NCBI RefSeq assembly: GCF_037975245.1
Contig: NC_092574.1
Coordinates: 18,877,713-18,941,712, forward strand
Direction of reading: 5' to 3'
Source of the DNA: Apostichopus japonicus
Taxonomy: Eukaryota; Echinodermata; Holothuroidea; Aspidochirotida; Stichopodidae
DNA: 64,000 nucleotides
Part shown: positions 14,901 to 27,000 of the stretch, piece after piece
Layout: each line of letters opens with the position of its first letter
Position numbering within the stretch: position 1 is the first letter of the stretch
Translations under genes and position numbers: made by a program
The notes under the pieces: model-generated
Databases searched by the model: none
What the model was told of the DNA's origin: nothing
The model's input: only the letters and a program-made list of their open reading frames with translations

Positions 14901-16492
14901 GTTGCAAAACAAAGTCAAGTTATGGATTGTCACCTTGACAACACCACTTCAACCTCCCTTGCTCCCTCTGTAATACTGATTTTACGGTCATAATATCTTC
15001 CTCCTCCGTTTCCCAGGCTGCGGTCTGACTTTTGGCATCATAACACCCAGATTGAGAAGTATAGTTTATTATGTATGTCACTGTCTTAGTCTATATCTTT
15101 CTGAAAGCATGGATATGATCATGGATTGCATGCTCCTATAGCTAGTTAGCCCTCCCTCTATGCATACATATAAACTCTCAGGGAGGGGTCTGTAATGTAG
15201 TATCTATGGTTCTTTCTTCAGTTACTTTGTAACCAGTCTATAGGTAATTATTTATGTAATTCATATGTATAGTCAGTGTTTATATAGAGCTCTGGGAAAA
15301 AAAACTTTCATCTGGTTCTCTAAATCTGCTGTATTTACGTCTTAAACGTAACAAAATAGAAAACTCCTGCTGATGTAATTATTCATGGTTGTCATGACAA
15401 TCTGTCAAAAAAAAAAAAAAATTTTTGGGAAGACTCTTTTGAAAGAAATCTTATTCGTCTGTATTGTGTGACTGTAACTAAATTGACATCAAGTAAAGGA
15501 GAAAATTACACAACATTTTGTTTTCTTTCTGTCTTGTTTCTGGACTGTAAATGTTCCTTTCACGACAAAATGGTTTAGCTTTTACTGACCGAAAAATGTC
15601 TAGCGTTTGGTTTCAATTGATGTTATTGTTCATAGAAACATGTCAAATAGTTTGTGGACATGAGCTATGTAAACAAAGTTTGATAGAAAAGTAGGTCTTC
15701 TTTGCATGATGTTGAAAGTGTTTGCATATCTTTTGGTTACAATCTCTTGGATTCCATGATACTTATTATTATACCTTGTTTTTATAATTCATTGCTTACA
15801 ATATTTCCATATCAATATCATATTCAGCTATAGCTTGAAAGGTAGAGGAATTACAAGTATAGATAGGAAAGAAATAGAAATTGCAATTTCAGCTATGTGA
15901 AGCAAAATATTTTTTTTGATAGAATGTAATTTTTAAACTTTACAAACCATTGTGCAGTCTTTATGGAAACTAGTGCTGCATCTTCTTATTTAACCAAATG
16001 TATCACTTTACTACCTTACCACCTTACCACTTACCACCAGTAATTCTTGCATTGGCAAACACATGAAGACATTTACAGAGTATATGCACAGGATAATCCT
16101 AAGCAGTGAAATTAAATTCAATATCGGTTAACTGTGAAAATTCCTTGAATTTTACAAATCAGATCTTCCAGATCAAGAGATTTCAAGTAACCAGTCTACT
16201 CCCTCCCTATTATATTATAAACTACAATGTAATGATTACATGGATTTTATTCTGTGCAAGGATTTGCTGGCAAAAGCACATCCCACATGAAATGCAAACT
16301 GATGGACCAGTGTGGTAGGAGGTGTTTAAAGTGTTGTCTTGAATTCAGTGCCTGCTGTATGATTTCATGTCGTCGTGTATTATTTTTATCTCACAGTCTA
16401 CGGCGCTGGATAACAATGGTCGTTACTTCCAGGGCCTGAGGAACCGAGAGACTGCAGATGGTGCTGACTCCACACCGGATGATGAGTACTAG
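2911..16492 (+). CDS. DCLK: Doublecortin-like Ser/Thr kinase (DCLK), 3' part: linker, kinase domain and C-terminal tail
   Basis: A CaMK-group kinase that in the full protein follows two microtubule-binding doublecortin domains. Coding exons read: 2911-3021, 4307-4383, 6145-6193, 6434-6563, 7544-7601, 8184-8303, 11104-11384, 12060-12137, 12982-13159, 14052-14162, 16397-16492. All have AG/GT borders and join in phase (428 residues plus a split first codon). The first exon opens with ECR, the motif that follows the second doublecortin domain in DCLKs, then an Ser/Pro/Arg-rich linker. Kinase motifs in order: glycine loop [11 protein letters not shown]-binding Lys in FALKII, helix-C Glu in IENEVSIL, catalytic loop [24 protein letters not shown], helix [11 protein letters not shown] and HPWM closing the C-lobe. 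All catalytic residues are present, so it should be active. The tail keeps [15 protein letters not shown], as in DCLK1/2, and ends DDEY. The 5' part (promoter and DCX domains) is outside the window. Exon calls are strong; a finer paralogue name is not possible because invertebrates usually have one gene. Confidence 0.93.
3952..4135 (+). repeat. tRNA-derived SINE remnant in a DCLK intron
   Basis: A head with a box-A-like TAGCTCTGCTGGTTGAGCG is followed about 75 bases later by a box-B-like GTTCCAATCCCG. That is the layout of a tRNA-derived SINE promoter. The stretch from the CACCACCA motif to GCTCTGCTG occurs twice in a row, so the head is partly duplicated. No foldable complete tRNA was recognised. 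Confidence 0.45.
7206..7474. repeat. 23-bp perfect inverted repeat with a 223-bp loop (DCLK intron)
   Basis: Positions 7206-7228 and 7452-7474 are exact reverse complements (GCTTACCTGTCTCCCCACAA then CCT). The intervening sequence is unique in the window. It can form a hairpin in the pre-mRNA, or it may be the ends of a small foldback element. No target-site duplication was seen. Confidence 0.7.
8470..9091. mobile_element. TTAA-flanked MITE, copy A (DCLK intron)
   Basis: About 622 bp. It starts TTAA-AGCAGCATTTTGCG and ends with the reverse complement CGCAAAATGCTGCT-TTAA, so it has 14-bp terminal inverted repeats inside a TTAA (or TA) target duplication. An internal palindrome (CAGGGAGTT / AACTCCCTG) lies near 8757-8786. 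It shares most of its length, in inverted orientation, with the element at 18423-19242. No transposase is encoded, so it is non-autonomous. A TTAA target would fit piggyBac-type mobilisation, a TA target Tc1/mariner; the sequence does not decide between them. Confidence 0.8.
12361..12556. mobile_element. hAT-type MITE with exact 8-bp target-site duplication (DCLK intron)
   Basis: A 196-bp element begins CATAGGCGTAGTAGCC and ends GCCTCCTACGCCTATG, with imperfect terminal inverted repeats extending into GGGGGGCT / AGCCCCCCC. It is flanked by the identical octamer TGTGTGAA at 12353-12360 and 12557-12564. An 8-bp duplication and termini starting CA..GG are the hallmark of hAT-superfamily elements. 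It has no coding capacity. Confidence 0.85.
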
Positions 16493-16533
16493 ATGATGAG
16501 TACTAGATGATGTGTATCAGATGATGAGTACCA
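16478..16533 (+). repeat. 14-bp tandem repeat, four units, spanning the DCLK stop codon
   Basis: GATGATGAGTACTA occurs exactly twice (16478-16491, 16492-16505). It is followed by GATGATGTGTATCA (16506-16519) and GATGATGAGTACCA (16520-16533). The first unit supplies the last codons (DDEY) and the start of TAG at 16490-16492; the other units lie in the 3' UTR. Confidence 0.9.
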
Positions 16534-17078
16534 GATGAGGTGGTGATCCTGAGCTAATTCAGAAAGAGACAGCTGGAAAGGCAAATGGTAGTTACTTCAT
16601 CAATAGAAATACACCAACATCAATAGAATACCTCAGAGTGATATGTGTACGACCATCTGAAGGGTCACCATTGCTGCATTGAGAACAACTTACTAGGCCC
16701 ATCCCATCATATTAACCCTCCTCCCCTTCCCTCATACCTACAGTTTTTCCTCCTTAGCATTCCTAAAGACTGATTGACAATATAAGTAGTTCATGCTCTT
16801 TATCAATACAACATGCAAGACAACTGATTATGGATTTACAAAGAGTTATTTACACGTCAAAATATAGTGGGGTTTTTTTTGCCCCAAAAGGAGCAGGGTA
16901 TTAGGAAAACTGGGTTCATATTACAATTGCAGTGTCTAATTTTGATCTACAACTTTTCACTCTCCACAACAAAGTAGAGGTTAATAATATATCATGAAAA
17001 GTTCAGTGAATTAACCCAAAAATATGGGTACCAATGTTTTGAAAGGGAAAGGAAATTTGAAAAATACTTTACTGTTTA

Positions 17079-17092
17079 AATAAACAAATAAA
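17079..17092 (+). promoter_or_regulatory. Candidate polyadenylation signals of DCLK
   Basis: Two AATAAA hexamers (17079-17084 and 17087-17092) lie about 590 bp after the DCLK stop codon. The region is AT-rich, so such hexamers also occur by chance, and further AATAAA hexamers follow downstream. The true 3' end cannot be fixed from the sequence. Confidence 0.3.
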
Positions 17093-18422
17093 TGTAAATG
17101 ATAATCTATATGTTACGAAATTGTGGAGCCAGCTGTACTTATAAGGCAATACTTTTGGTTGACAATTTGTCCACCTGCATAAGGGTTCAAATTAACTATA
17201 AAACAAGTAATTATTACTTGATTTATCTTGTTTTGGTTAAATTAAAACTATGATCTCTTTGACTTTCCTCCCGTAGGATGAAGTTATGTGTTAAAGGAAT
17301 TGCTTTATTGTTTAAAAGCAATTGAGTTAATTCTCTGATCTGTCATGTTTAAAAAGGATTCCAGAGATAACTATAAATTAGAAACTTTAAGCATTCTGAA
17401 AGCATCTATGAAGATCTTTAAAAAATACAGACATCATGAAAACAAATACTAATTATCAAAGGGAAAATATGGTCCTTAAAAGACAGATTTCTTTGTAATT
17501 TTCTCATGTGGAACAATGTAATAATGCTGTTTGTAAACAATGGATCAAAGAAGTGATTATTCATGATACAAGCTATTTTCAAAGGGGGGGGGGGGGGGTT
17601 AGGGGAAGGTTGGACAGTCAACATGGCTTTGAATTAGCTTCAATTTAAGGTTCCATTTTATTCTTGATTTCTGATTGCTAACATTCAGTGGCATTACTTT
17701 GACCAAGAAAGGTTTTTTCTTCTCACTTTTTCTGTTTTTGCTGCTTATAAGTTGTATTTTATTGTTCTTGAAAATTGTTGGTTTGTAACATATCATATAT
17801 AAACATTTCTCAAGATAACAAGTAACTCAAGAATGTTTATTCAATCATCAAGGAAAGAACAGTGCTCATTTATTTTGTTTCTCCAAGAGATAAAAATTTT
17901 CCGCCTGAAAAATAAAATTTGAATGGCAATGTAAGGTGACCTAGACGTTTCCCTCATAAAGTCCAATTTTCAAAATTATCAGGATTGATTTCATAGGACA
18001 TCTTTTTGTATCTTTTGTAAATAATACCAAAAAAAAATTATGTGTGCTGTGTAATATCAACTTGAATGTATTCTTTCTAGTATGGTATCATAATTATTTA
18101 TGTCAAGCATAACATTCCCTCTGTGTGCAATTTATACCCTTTATGCAAATTGTTTATTGTGATTATTATTATATATTTATGTATTTGTGTCATTCTTGGC
18201 CAGTCAAACTAAAAAAAGTGTTTAAAACCCAAACAAATTAAATGCATTACAAAAAGGCAATTATATATGAAACATGTTTTAAAGTTATTTCAACGCTGCC
18301 AGTTAATTTAATGAGTGTGCATAATTGGTCTATGCAGTTTCTTTATTTGACATTCTTTTTCACATTTTCCATGTAATAATCATGCCTGCAACATTCACAA
18401 TCATTAATCTTTTCAAGTTTTA

Positions 18423-19242
18423 TTAAAGCAGCATTTTGCGTTGGGTCGCTTTTTTCCACCTTTTTAACATGTGCATCGATTTTTTTAGATGTATCAATCA
18501 TAAAACAGCAAACTAAGATACCATCCAAGTTTCACCCTGCCAAGAGCGTTAATTAGCGAGTAATTAACGATTTATGTCGATAACGAGTAAAAGTGTCCTC
18601 GACAAAGTTTTCATATCTCCAAATCCACTAGTTTGAATTCCACCAATCAGTGAATAGTATGTTTATTCATGAGCATTTTGCGTTTGATCACCGTTTTCTA
18701 TTTTTTGACATGTCCATCGAGTTTTTTACATGCATCAAATCACAAAACAGCAAATTAAGATATTAGCCAAGTTTTTCCCTGCCAAAAACGTTAATTGGCG
18801 AGTATTCCACATACAAAATTAATCGCATTCAGTTCCCAAACCCACTAGTTTGAATTCAACCAATCAGATATGCAGGTTTAGTTATGAGCCGTTGCTAAAA
18901 ATAGATTCAAGACTTTGCCTTGGTACAACCAAGGAGTTGTTATGCAACTCCCTGGTACAACTGCCATATAGACTGTACACAAATCAAGCGTGGTGTTATA
19001 TTACGTATCTGTCAATGACGTTCATAGTGTTTAAATATTCATATTATGGGCGAAATTTATTGGGTTCCCAACGGAAAATATCTTGGAGAACAACAAAGTT
19101 GAGAGTTGCAATTTTTTTGACTTTTATGCCACCATTTGAAGTAAAATATAAATAGATAAGCTACTTATGTATGTCGTTATGGCATAGTGGATTCAGTGAG
19201 GTTGAGAAAAATCATAGAAAAGGATGCAAAATGCTGCTTTAA
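18423..19242. mobile_element. TTAA-flanked MITE, copy B, with a duplicated end
   Basis: About 820 bp, in inverted orientation relative to copy A at 8470-9091. It has the same termini (TTAA-AGCAGCATTTTGCG ... GCAAAATGCTGCT-TTAA). One terminal segment of roughly 240 bp is present twice: 18423-18670, and again from 18671, where AGCATTTTGCG restarts. This explains its greater length and suggests tandem end duplication or a nested insertion. The shared central part contains the palindrome AGGAGTTG / CAACTCC near 18932-18953. Confidence 0.8.
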
Positions 19243-22200
19243 GTTTTGGTGAAAAGTGCATGGTAAGAGAGCTGTGGAGGATATTGGAAGCTTTGATATA
19301 TCATGTAAAAGACAAGCAGCCATTACTTGAACCAATGATGTGTATGACGTGTAAATAAAATATGAAAAGAGCGATTGAAAGAATGATACTGGGTGAAGAG
19401 CGTTGGTGGGTGAGAGAGGTCATGACATTATGGGGGGAGGGGGTCAAAGAATACTGATGGTGTAGAAAAGGAGTTAGTCAACTGGAGATATGGGTTGAGC
19501 CACCATCATCCGAGTGCCGTGTGAATTTTGTGTCAGAGGTTTTCGAAATTATGTTGTACAATGAAATACTGTTACAGGTTAACTACACTTTATACATATA
19601 GTTATATTTCATGTATTTTCTTGCCATCAACCTTACCCAAAGTTAAACATTCCCATTTTTAGTTCTAGGAAAGTATGGGGAGGATGTGCTTACAGGGTGT
19701 AGGAGAACTAAACTCAAACCTTGATATGATCATTTCCACCTTTTAATTGTTTTGTTTCGGGGAATTGCTTTGCAATTTCGAGTTCCTCTTTTTTCAGTGC
19801 AACAAGACTTAAGTGTGTTACACTATTAAAGAAATGGTGTATTGTTATTATTCATTATTATCTTTTTCACTAAATTTTTACGATTGAAATAAATCTATGA
19901 AAGTGATTGATTGACACAGAAAACTATGTTACTGTGGGTACAAGGGAAAAACTATTTGTTATTAGCCGTTTTAAGGCAGAGTATAAAACTAAGCAGAGAA
20001 ACCAATTGTAGTTTATGTCGGTTATGCAGCATTTACATCATTATGACTTTGTGCATAAAGGTTACAGTTTGCCATAAGAAATGGGCATTGAAGCAACTAT
20101 GTGGTTTTGAATTGAAAGGTACAGTAGGCACTTCTGGAAATATTCTTACAATAAGGCAACTATGGTGAGATGGAGTTGGGGGTGGGGGGTGGGGTGAGGT
20201 GTGTCCACTTTATACCTGTAAATGTTCTAGTTGGAAGATGCAAACTCGCTCTTTAGAGATATTGGATTAAGTTACAACTTGCAAAATCCACCCACCCTCT
20301 TCCAAAGAATTTGCTACCTACATGTTTGTTCTTCTCCAGTAGTTTGTGACGGTCAGTTTTCAGATAACATATGGATAAACACAAGTACAAGTTCAGTACA
20401 ACAAAATAACATCCTCAAACAGGACAATGAATTGAAGACTTTGGATTGGATTGTTTGCTAATAATGTATTTCATGTGTATCTAATATTCATCTTTGACTC
20501 TTTTTGCTTAACTTTATCAATAAGTTTATTTTGTGTCATATTTTGTTAAACTGTAGCACTTATTTTTCCATATCAAAAATTATAAATGCTGAATGTGAAT
20601 TGTGCAAAATATCTGGGCTGAATGCAATATACGTTTGCTTTGTATGTTTGATGTGAATGTTTAATATATTAACAGTTGTGAACTGACCAAAGAATTGAAG
20701 AGTCTGGGCTTTTCTTAAAAGAAGTTTAAGAAATTGACATTTATCTGAAGGAATTTTATGATTTCCTCTACAGTTACTTTCAATTGCATCCTCCTTTGGC
20801 CCCCCCCCCTTCCCCCTCCACTCTTAACCACAAGAAAAAAGAACAAGGTGAGCAATTATTCAGATTAAATCTGCTTTGTTGAAATGACTGGATTACAAAG
20901 AATTTTTTTTTGTAAACTAACAGAAGATGGTTTACATTCCACATAACACAGTATAACATAATATAACATAATAGCAGTGAAAGGAGTATCATCACAAGCT
21001 GTAGGGAGAAATGTTAATATCGTAAAAGTATACACAGGACTTCAACAATTTCAAACCTTATTGTTCATGACAAATTGGTAAATAATGTCGACAAAGAAGC
21101 ACAATTACTTACAGATGTAAATATAAGGTTGAAAAATGTAATTCATTTAAAGATGATACTTGGACTTTTTGTTTCTCTTGGTGGGAAAGGGCTGCACCTT
21201 GCTTTTAGGACCTGGAATTAACTCACGGAGACAAACATACTTTACGACAGAAAATGTGGAAAGATGGTTAACTTCTTCCCTGAAGGTTTCCTATTTCTCT
21301 GAAAAGTGGTCCCAGTTTCATTAGTTTTTTTGGTGGAACCAGGACCCACTTGAGTGTAACCATGGGCCATTTTTTTTTATTTTCTATTCTATCATGTCTA
21401 CACATTCCTTTTGAGCTACTGAACTAGCAACTAGGTGGCAAGCACTCATCTGAAAATTTATTTTATGCTGTCAAAACAAAAAGAAAGGAAAAATGTTCCT
21501 GATACTGACATTTCTGCTCAGTGGTCTGAGGGGCCACTTGGTCCCTTCCTCAACCCCCTCCCCACCGCTACTAATTTTACCCTTGGAGTTTTGATTTTAT
21601 TTCAAGGCAGAGCAATAATTACTATACTGTTTCATGATATTCACTGGATATGTGTGTTTCAAGCAATACACAGAACACAATTGAAATGTGGGGAACATGC
21701 TGATGAAATTTCTTGTAGAAAAAAAGTCATTTCTGCAAAACTGCTGATGATAACTCTAACTAAAGTCGTAAATACAAAGTTTGAAAACAGACGCATTGAA
21801 TGGTCTTGCTTGATATGTTCTGAGTAAGCTTAATGCATATACATTCTGAGTAATGCATATGCATATTGGATGAGTCCGATAAAGACATCGATGAGGGAAT
21901 TGGAAGAAGGAAATTGTATCATTAAAAATAGCATTACTGACAAACATTCTGATAAAAGGGTCAGATCAGGGAACAGGGGCCTGCAAGACCTTTGTTAAAA
22001 AGAAGGTACCATACAGTGGATAAATGTATAGAATAATTCATGTGTGGTCTTTCCTTATTCTACCAATGTTTCCTTATACGCTGCTACTTTCAGGAGTAAT
22101 TTTGTTACCTACCAATTAATATTAATAATTATTACTGGTCTCCAGGGCCTCTCTTCCGAGAAACCCTGGATCGATCATTGGATCTTACGCAAATTATATC

Positions 22201-23499
22201 ATAAACACTTCTGTACATTCCTAATCTAATGCTTGTCCCTTATTGACATAACTGGTTGAAAATAAAATGTAATGTGACACATTCTTCCCCCTACTAAACA
22301 AGCATAAGCACACACACACACTCATGCATACAAACTGACTGAAATAATAATTATGTCAAAAAAAAGTATTAAACTTAATAGTACCATTATAGGAAACAAA
22401 ACTTCTGTAAGCAATATCTAAAAGTAGCAATTACCATGACAATAATAAATTTAGCCCTGAATTATTCAATTTAGCCACAAAATTTGCATAACACTCTTCA
22501 GCATTTCATTGTTTCTTGAACACTTATTTACATGGTATACGTTTTTGACAAATTTTTGTAACGTTTTTTTCTCACAAGGTTTTATGAGTAAGCAAATCTT
22601 CACTGAATCTTGGATGCCTCAGTTTATAGTCATATTAACTGAATGCAATCACAACAAGCTCCTACCCTGTACTTCATACTTGGGTAGGGAGAGGATGCAT
22701 ATATTTTAGATTAGATTAGTTTTAGTATTTCCCAAGAGTTAGGAAGCTGACAGAAGTTTCTTTGAGACCATATATGCTTGAGATGACCCTGGATTAAAAC
22801 ATGTTTATATCAAACCGTCTCTTTCCAATAAGTGTCAGACAATTAGGATGTACCCACCCATTTCCTGCTCCCCACCCATTCCTGGACCACCACTTAAAGC
22901 CCATCCAATGGACGAGAGTGCACCTAAGCATCTGACAAGTTGCTCAAACACTGTGGGCGTTGAAAGGCAGCCCATCCATTATCACCTGCAGCGCAGCTAT
23001 GGTGAACAATGTTGTTTCAAAAACCGATTGAAAATATGCAACCACCAATCCCAGTTTTCAATTCACAAAGCAGAAGTACCACATCCACTTAAGCTTCTGA
23101 AGCGCAACAACACTGCAAAGCAGCAGGTTTGATCATGTCAAGAGATCCAGGGAAGCTTTTGAACTGTATGCAACCTAATGGTTGTGGGTCAGACACTCTG
23201 ACCCAACACAATGCAGCCCTCACCTTACACCTCAAGATCAGATCTAGATGTAAAGTGGTGGAAACAGTTAGTGGTCTTCACAATACTGTTGGATACACTG
23301 AAGGTTATAGTGTGGTAGTAGTTATTAGGAGATAAATGAGAATGAGTGATTCACATCCCATTACAAAGTATAAAGGGACATTGTCTGGTCTATAATTCTT
23401 ACTTCTTTTGGAACATCAAAAAGTATTTAGAATGCAAAATGTTTATGATTAAAATCAGACGATAGACTGGCAAATTATCGATAGTTTCGATAGAAGAAC

Positions 23500-23585
23500 A
23501 AGACCAGTGACTACCACAGGATTCAAACCGGTGATCTTAGGAGAGTATTAATTACTCCTGCTCTCCACCCTACGTAGTTATCTTG
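23500..23585 (-). repeat. Possible tRNA-derived SINE head
   Basis: On the minus strand a box-B-like GGTTTGAATCC (23519-23529) is preceded about 40 bases upstream by a box-A-like TGGAGAGCAGG. The spacing resembles a tRNA with a T-arm-like stem, but acceptor-stem pairing is poor, so a SINE remnant is likelier than a tRNA gene. Confidence 0.3.
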
Positions 23586-24052
23586 CCCTACAACTATAAT
23601 GTGATCTAAAACTAAACTGACACCACTGTTCCCTACTAAATTAATGCGTATTAGATGATGAATAAAAAGCTTGATTAACACATGAATTCACTCTTCTGAT
23701 TAAATACAGGGAAACCGTTTTAGTAATACGTAAGAGAAATCATTGCTTGTCAATTTCAAAAAAGATAGAAAATTATGCCCTAATAGGTCATTCCTTAATA
23801 GATGTTCAGAGTCGCAAAATTGTCTTCGGGACCATAAGCCATTCTCTGCACAGTGGAAATGATAATCGATAAATCAATCAATCAATCAATCAAAGAGTTA
23901 TGTGGAAATAATGCTGATCATGAAACCAATTGCTCAACCCAAGAATGATACAAACCCTCTCCACTAGCTCAAGAATCAATGATATGATTTTGCAGTTGAG
24001 CTATTTCATCCAAACTGTATCCACACTTAGAAGGTGAGGGACCTTTGTAAGG

Positions 24053-27000
24053 TTAATCAAGGCCCATATCTGTGGGCCCAGATGGTGGTGGATCATCCTG
24101 TGGTGGATCCTGTGATGGATCTGTATCAGGAGGAGGGCCACCTGCTGGACCTGGACCAAAACTGCTCTGAAGTTTCTCCATCACCTTCTTAATTTTAGGA
24201 TTGTCCTGATATTTCAAGATGTTACTCCGGTTAGAGCTGATGTCAGCAAAGGCCATCTGAACTTCTGGATCCTGAGAAACAAGACAAGGATAAGCTTTTG
24301 TAAACCAGAGTATGTAAACTGGGGGTCTCGACCCTATTTAGGGTCACCAACATGTTTAGAGGGTCGCCACAAATTTGGGACAAAAAAAAAAACATGGCCC
24401 ATATCTGTAGAAAATCTTGAACATAAATTACTTTTGTCAGACGTTGTAAAATATAACGCCATTTTGCAACTAAGCACCCAATAATCATATAAAAGCGTTT
24501 CAAATGTGAAGGAGACACATCCCATCCCCCCCCCCATCCCAATTGGGCCCCCTTTCCCAGGCCACAACATTTGATACTGGAGGGTCGCTAAGATGATCAA
24601 GGTGAATGTTGGGGTCACCAAGCAAAGAATACGTTTGCAATACCAGGACTTTGTAGGTATACCTCAAGCCACTCAGTATTTACACATAAATGGATGCTCA
24701 GCAATCAAATTATTAAGAGATATATATGTGATATGATCATTTAGATGCAACTCAATAGAAATATATCACAAGGAATAAATTCCTATTTCAAATTTTCTCT
24801 AGCAGTTTCGAAGGTTCTGACTTTTGTGCCTTCCTTGTTCTTAGGACTAGTATATAGTAAATGGACCATTTAAAGTCTACTTAAGACACATCTTTTCACT
24901 TGTTCTTTTGTAAATTAATTTGCTTTCTTTGTAAAGCGGATTGAGCAGTGACTTTTGTCTACTGATTTGGCGCAATATAAGTCTCATTTATTATTATTAT
25001 TATTATTTCGCACACAGTGTTTTGCGATTGGAATACTGGATAAATAATTCCCTGCATCATAATGGAAAGTGAATTGGAAATGTCTCTGTTTTTTTTTCTT
25101 TGCAATATGCATAATTATTTTAAAATAAAATTGCATATAAAAGAAAAAACAATGAACATAATGATGATTCTTTGAATCTTAAGTTCATTTTCATCTAAGA
25201 GAACATTTAAATTGTAACGTATAATGCACGAGTTTCGGTAGGCAAAAAAATTGTCAAACAGTCATATCTTCTTACTAGGGAACAAGATTTTGGGATTTTC
25301 AGCAATAAATAAGGATAAGTTTCATACATGTTCCTGTCACATTATGGGCCTGGAATATTCTTTGAGAAATCGGCATAATTCTTTAATTCACCATTACTAC
25401 AGAAAGGACTTGGTATGATGTAACTCACTTAATCAATTTCTTCACATAAATCATCTCAAGAATAGAAATTTGATGTTAACTTTGTTTGTACCAATGTTTC
25501 AGCTATTACTGTAAGTGACATAGTAACATTAAAGACAACTCTTTAAGATTGGAAAACAGAAGATATTTTAAGTGTTCCTACAATACTTACCTGATCTCAT
25601 CATATCCTTCAAATTTTTGTTCAATCAAACCAAACTTGGTTAAAACAATATTCATGTAGAGATTCCAACAACTGTCCCAATTTCCTAATGCTAGTACCAC
25701 TCTATACTGCCCTCTCATACCATGCTTCAAAGCACTTGCACTAACAGTATGAACAGTTCTGGACCTTGATCTTACAGAAACAGGATATTCATACGGCTCA
25801 TACTGTCATATGACAAGTCTTTTGAAGCATGCCATGAAAGTACAAGTATACAAAATACTGGATGAAAGTAAATAAATCTTAACTCACTTGGAATGCTTCT
25901 AGGAGCTCTGGGTCTGACATGAGGCTCCCCAAATCAATGCCTCCTGGAGCTCCACCTCCAGCACCAGGGAATCCCCCAGCACCTCCTGGACCACCAGGGA
26001 ATCCCCCAGAACCTCCTGGACCACCAGGGAACCCTCCAGCACCACCTGGAAATCCACCAGCACCACCAGGAAATCCTCCGGCACCACCAGGGAATCCTCC
26101 AGCACCACCTGGAAATCCTCCTGGAAAACCACCAGGGAACCCTCCTGGAAATCCACCTGGGAAACTTTGAGATGAACCAGACTTCTTGGCTTCCTCCTGA
26201 AGAGAAATTGGTTAAAGTCGGTTTAAGATATTACTCACCATGAAATTGCTAATTATGTTCTTATTTACCAAAGAGTAACAAGTTGTCATCGTCGTCATCA
26301 TATGTGAAACAACACTCAAAATATTTCCTGCTTTGAAATGCACTGGGATGAGGAGAGTGGGGGTGGGAAGAGAACTTCATGATATGGAAACTTAACACAT
26401 GTCTATTTCCTTCCCATTTTCTTATTTCAAACTTAGCACATTTTAACTTTCATAGCCAAAACTCAGTCCCAGTACCCATTGCCAAAAGATTTCTCATAAA
26501 ATTCATAGAGATGAGAAACACCCACTCCATAACGAGCTGAAGTCACTTCTTCAACAGACTAATTATAATTTGAGAAATAGGACAATCACGCCAACATTTC
26601 GATCTGTACGTTTTAAAAATTCTTTCATTTACCTGTATAGGGCTGCCATATTTATTCAGGTTGTTGTTCCACAAAACTTACTTTAATTCATTTATTAACT
26701 GATTTATTATTTGTACATACAGTACATGCTATTTTAAGCTTTATAACTCTTTAAACTGTTTTTCATATCCTATTTATAAATATGTACTTTCATGTAGTTA
26801 TACTGGATTTTTAGTAAACTTGAAACTTGAATGTGATTCTGCCCTTCATTGTTCCTTTACAATGCATTCATGGTAAAGCATTAAGATAGGAAACTGATAT
26901 AACATTGAAGTCTGCAATCACCACAGACATAATATGATATATAATATATGATATGATATATGATATATGATAATATATGATATATAACATGAACATCATT

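Larger units (their letters stand above)
16493..24052. other. 3' flank of DCLK and intergenic DNA between convergent DCLK and ST13
   Basis: No exon with family similarity was recognised. The stretch holds the presumed DCLK 3' UTR, a 15-base G run (17584-17598), MITE copy B, an AATC microsatellite near 23871-23892 and a tRNA-like remnant near 23519. Two adjoining open frames at 22848-23335 lack splice logic or known motifs, and I do not call them genes. Confidence 0.6.

Noticed and set aside
22848-23335. Two adjoining plus-strand frames (94 and 68 codons) after DCLK
   Set aside because: They have no recognised motif and no supported start or splice sites. They could be part of a long 3' UTR.
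23500-23585. Functional tRNA gene
   Set aside because: Box-A- and box-B-like motifs are present, but the acceptor stem does not pair and the anticodon loop is not clear. It is kept only as a weak SINE remnant.
24318-24620. GGGTCTCGACCC / GGGGTCACC motifs suggesting another MITE in an ST13 intron
   Set aside because: Inverted ends and target duplication could not be aligned convincingly by eye.
25919-26170. Proline-rich plus-strand frame ([10 protein letters not shown] repeats) and a minus-strand VVLEDS-type frame
   Set aside because: Both are other-frame shadows of the glycine-rich ST13 exon, whose frame joins its neighbouring exons in phase.
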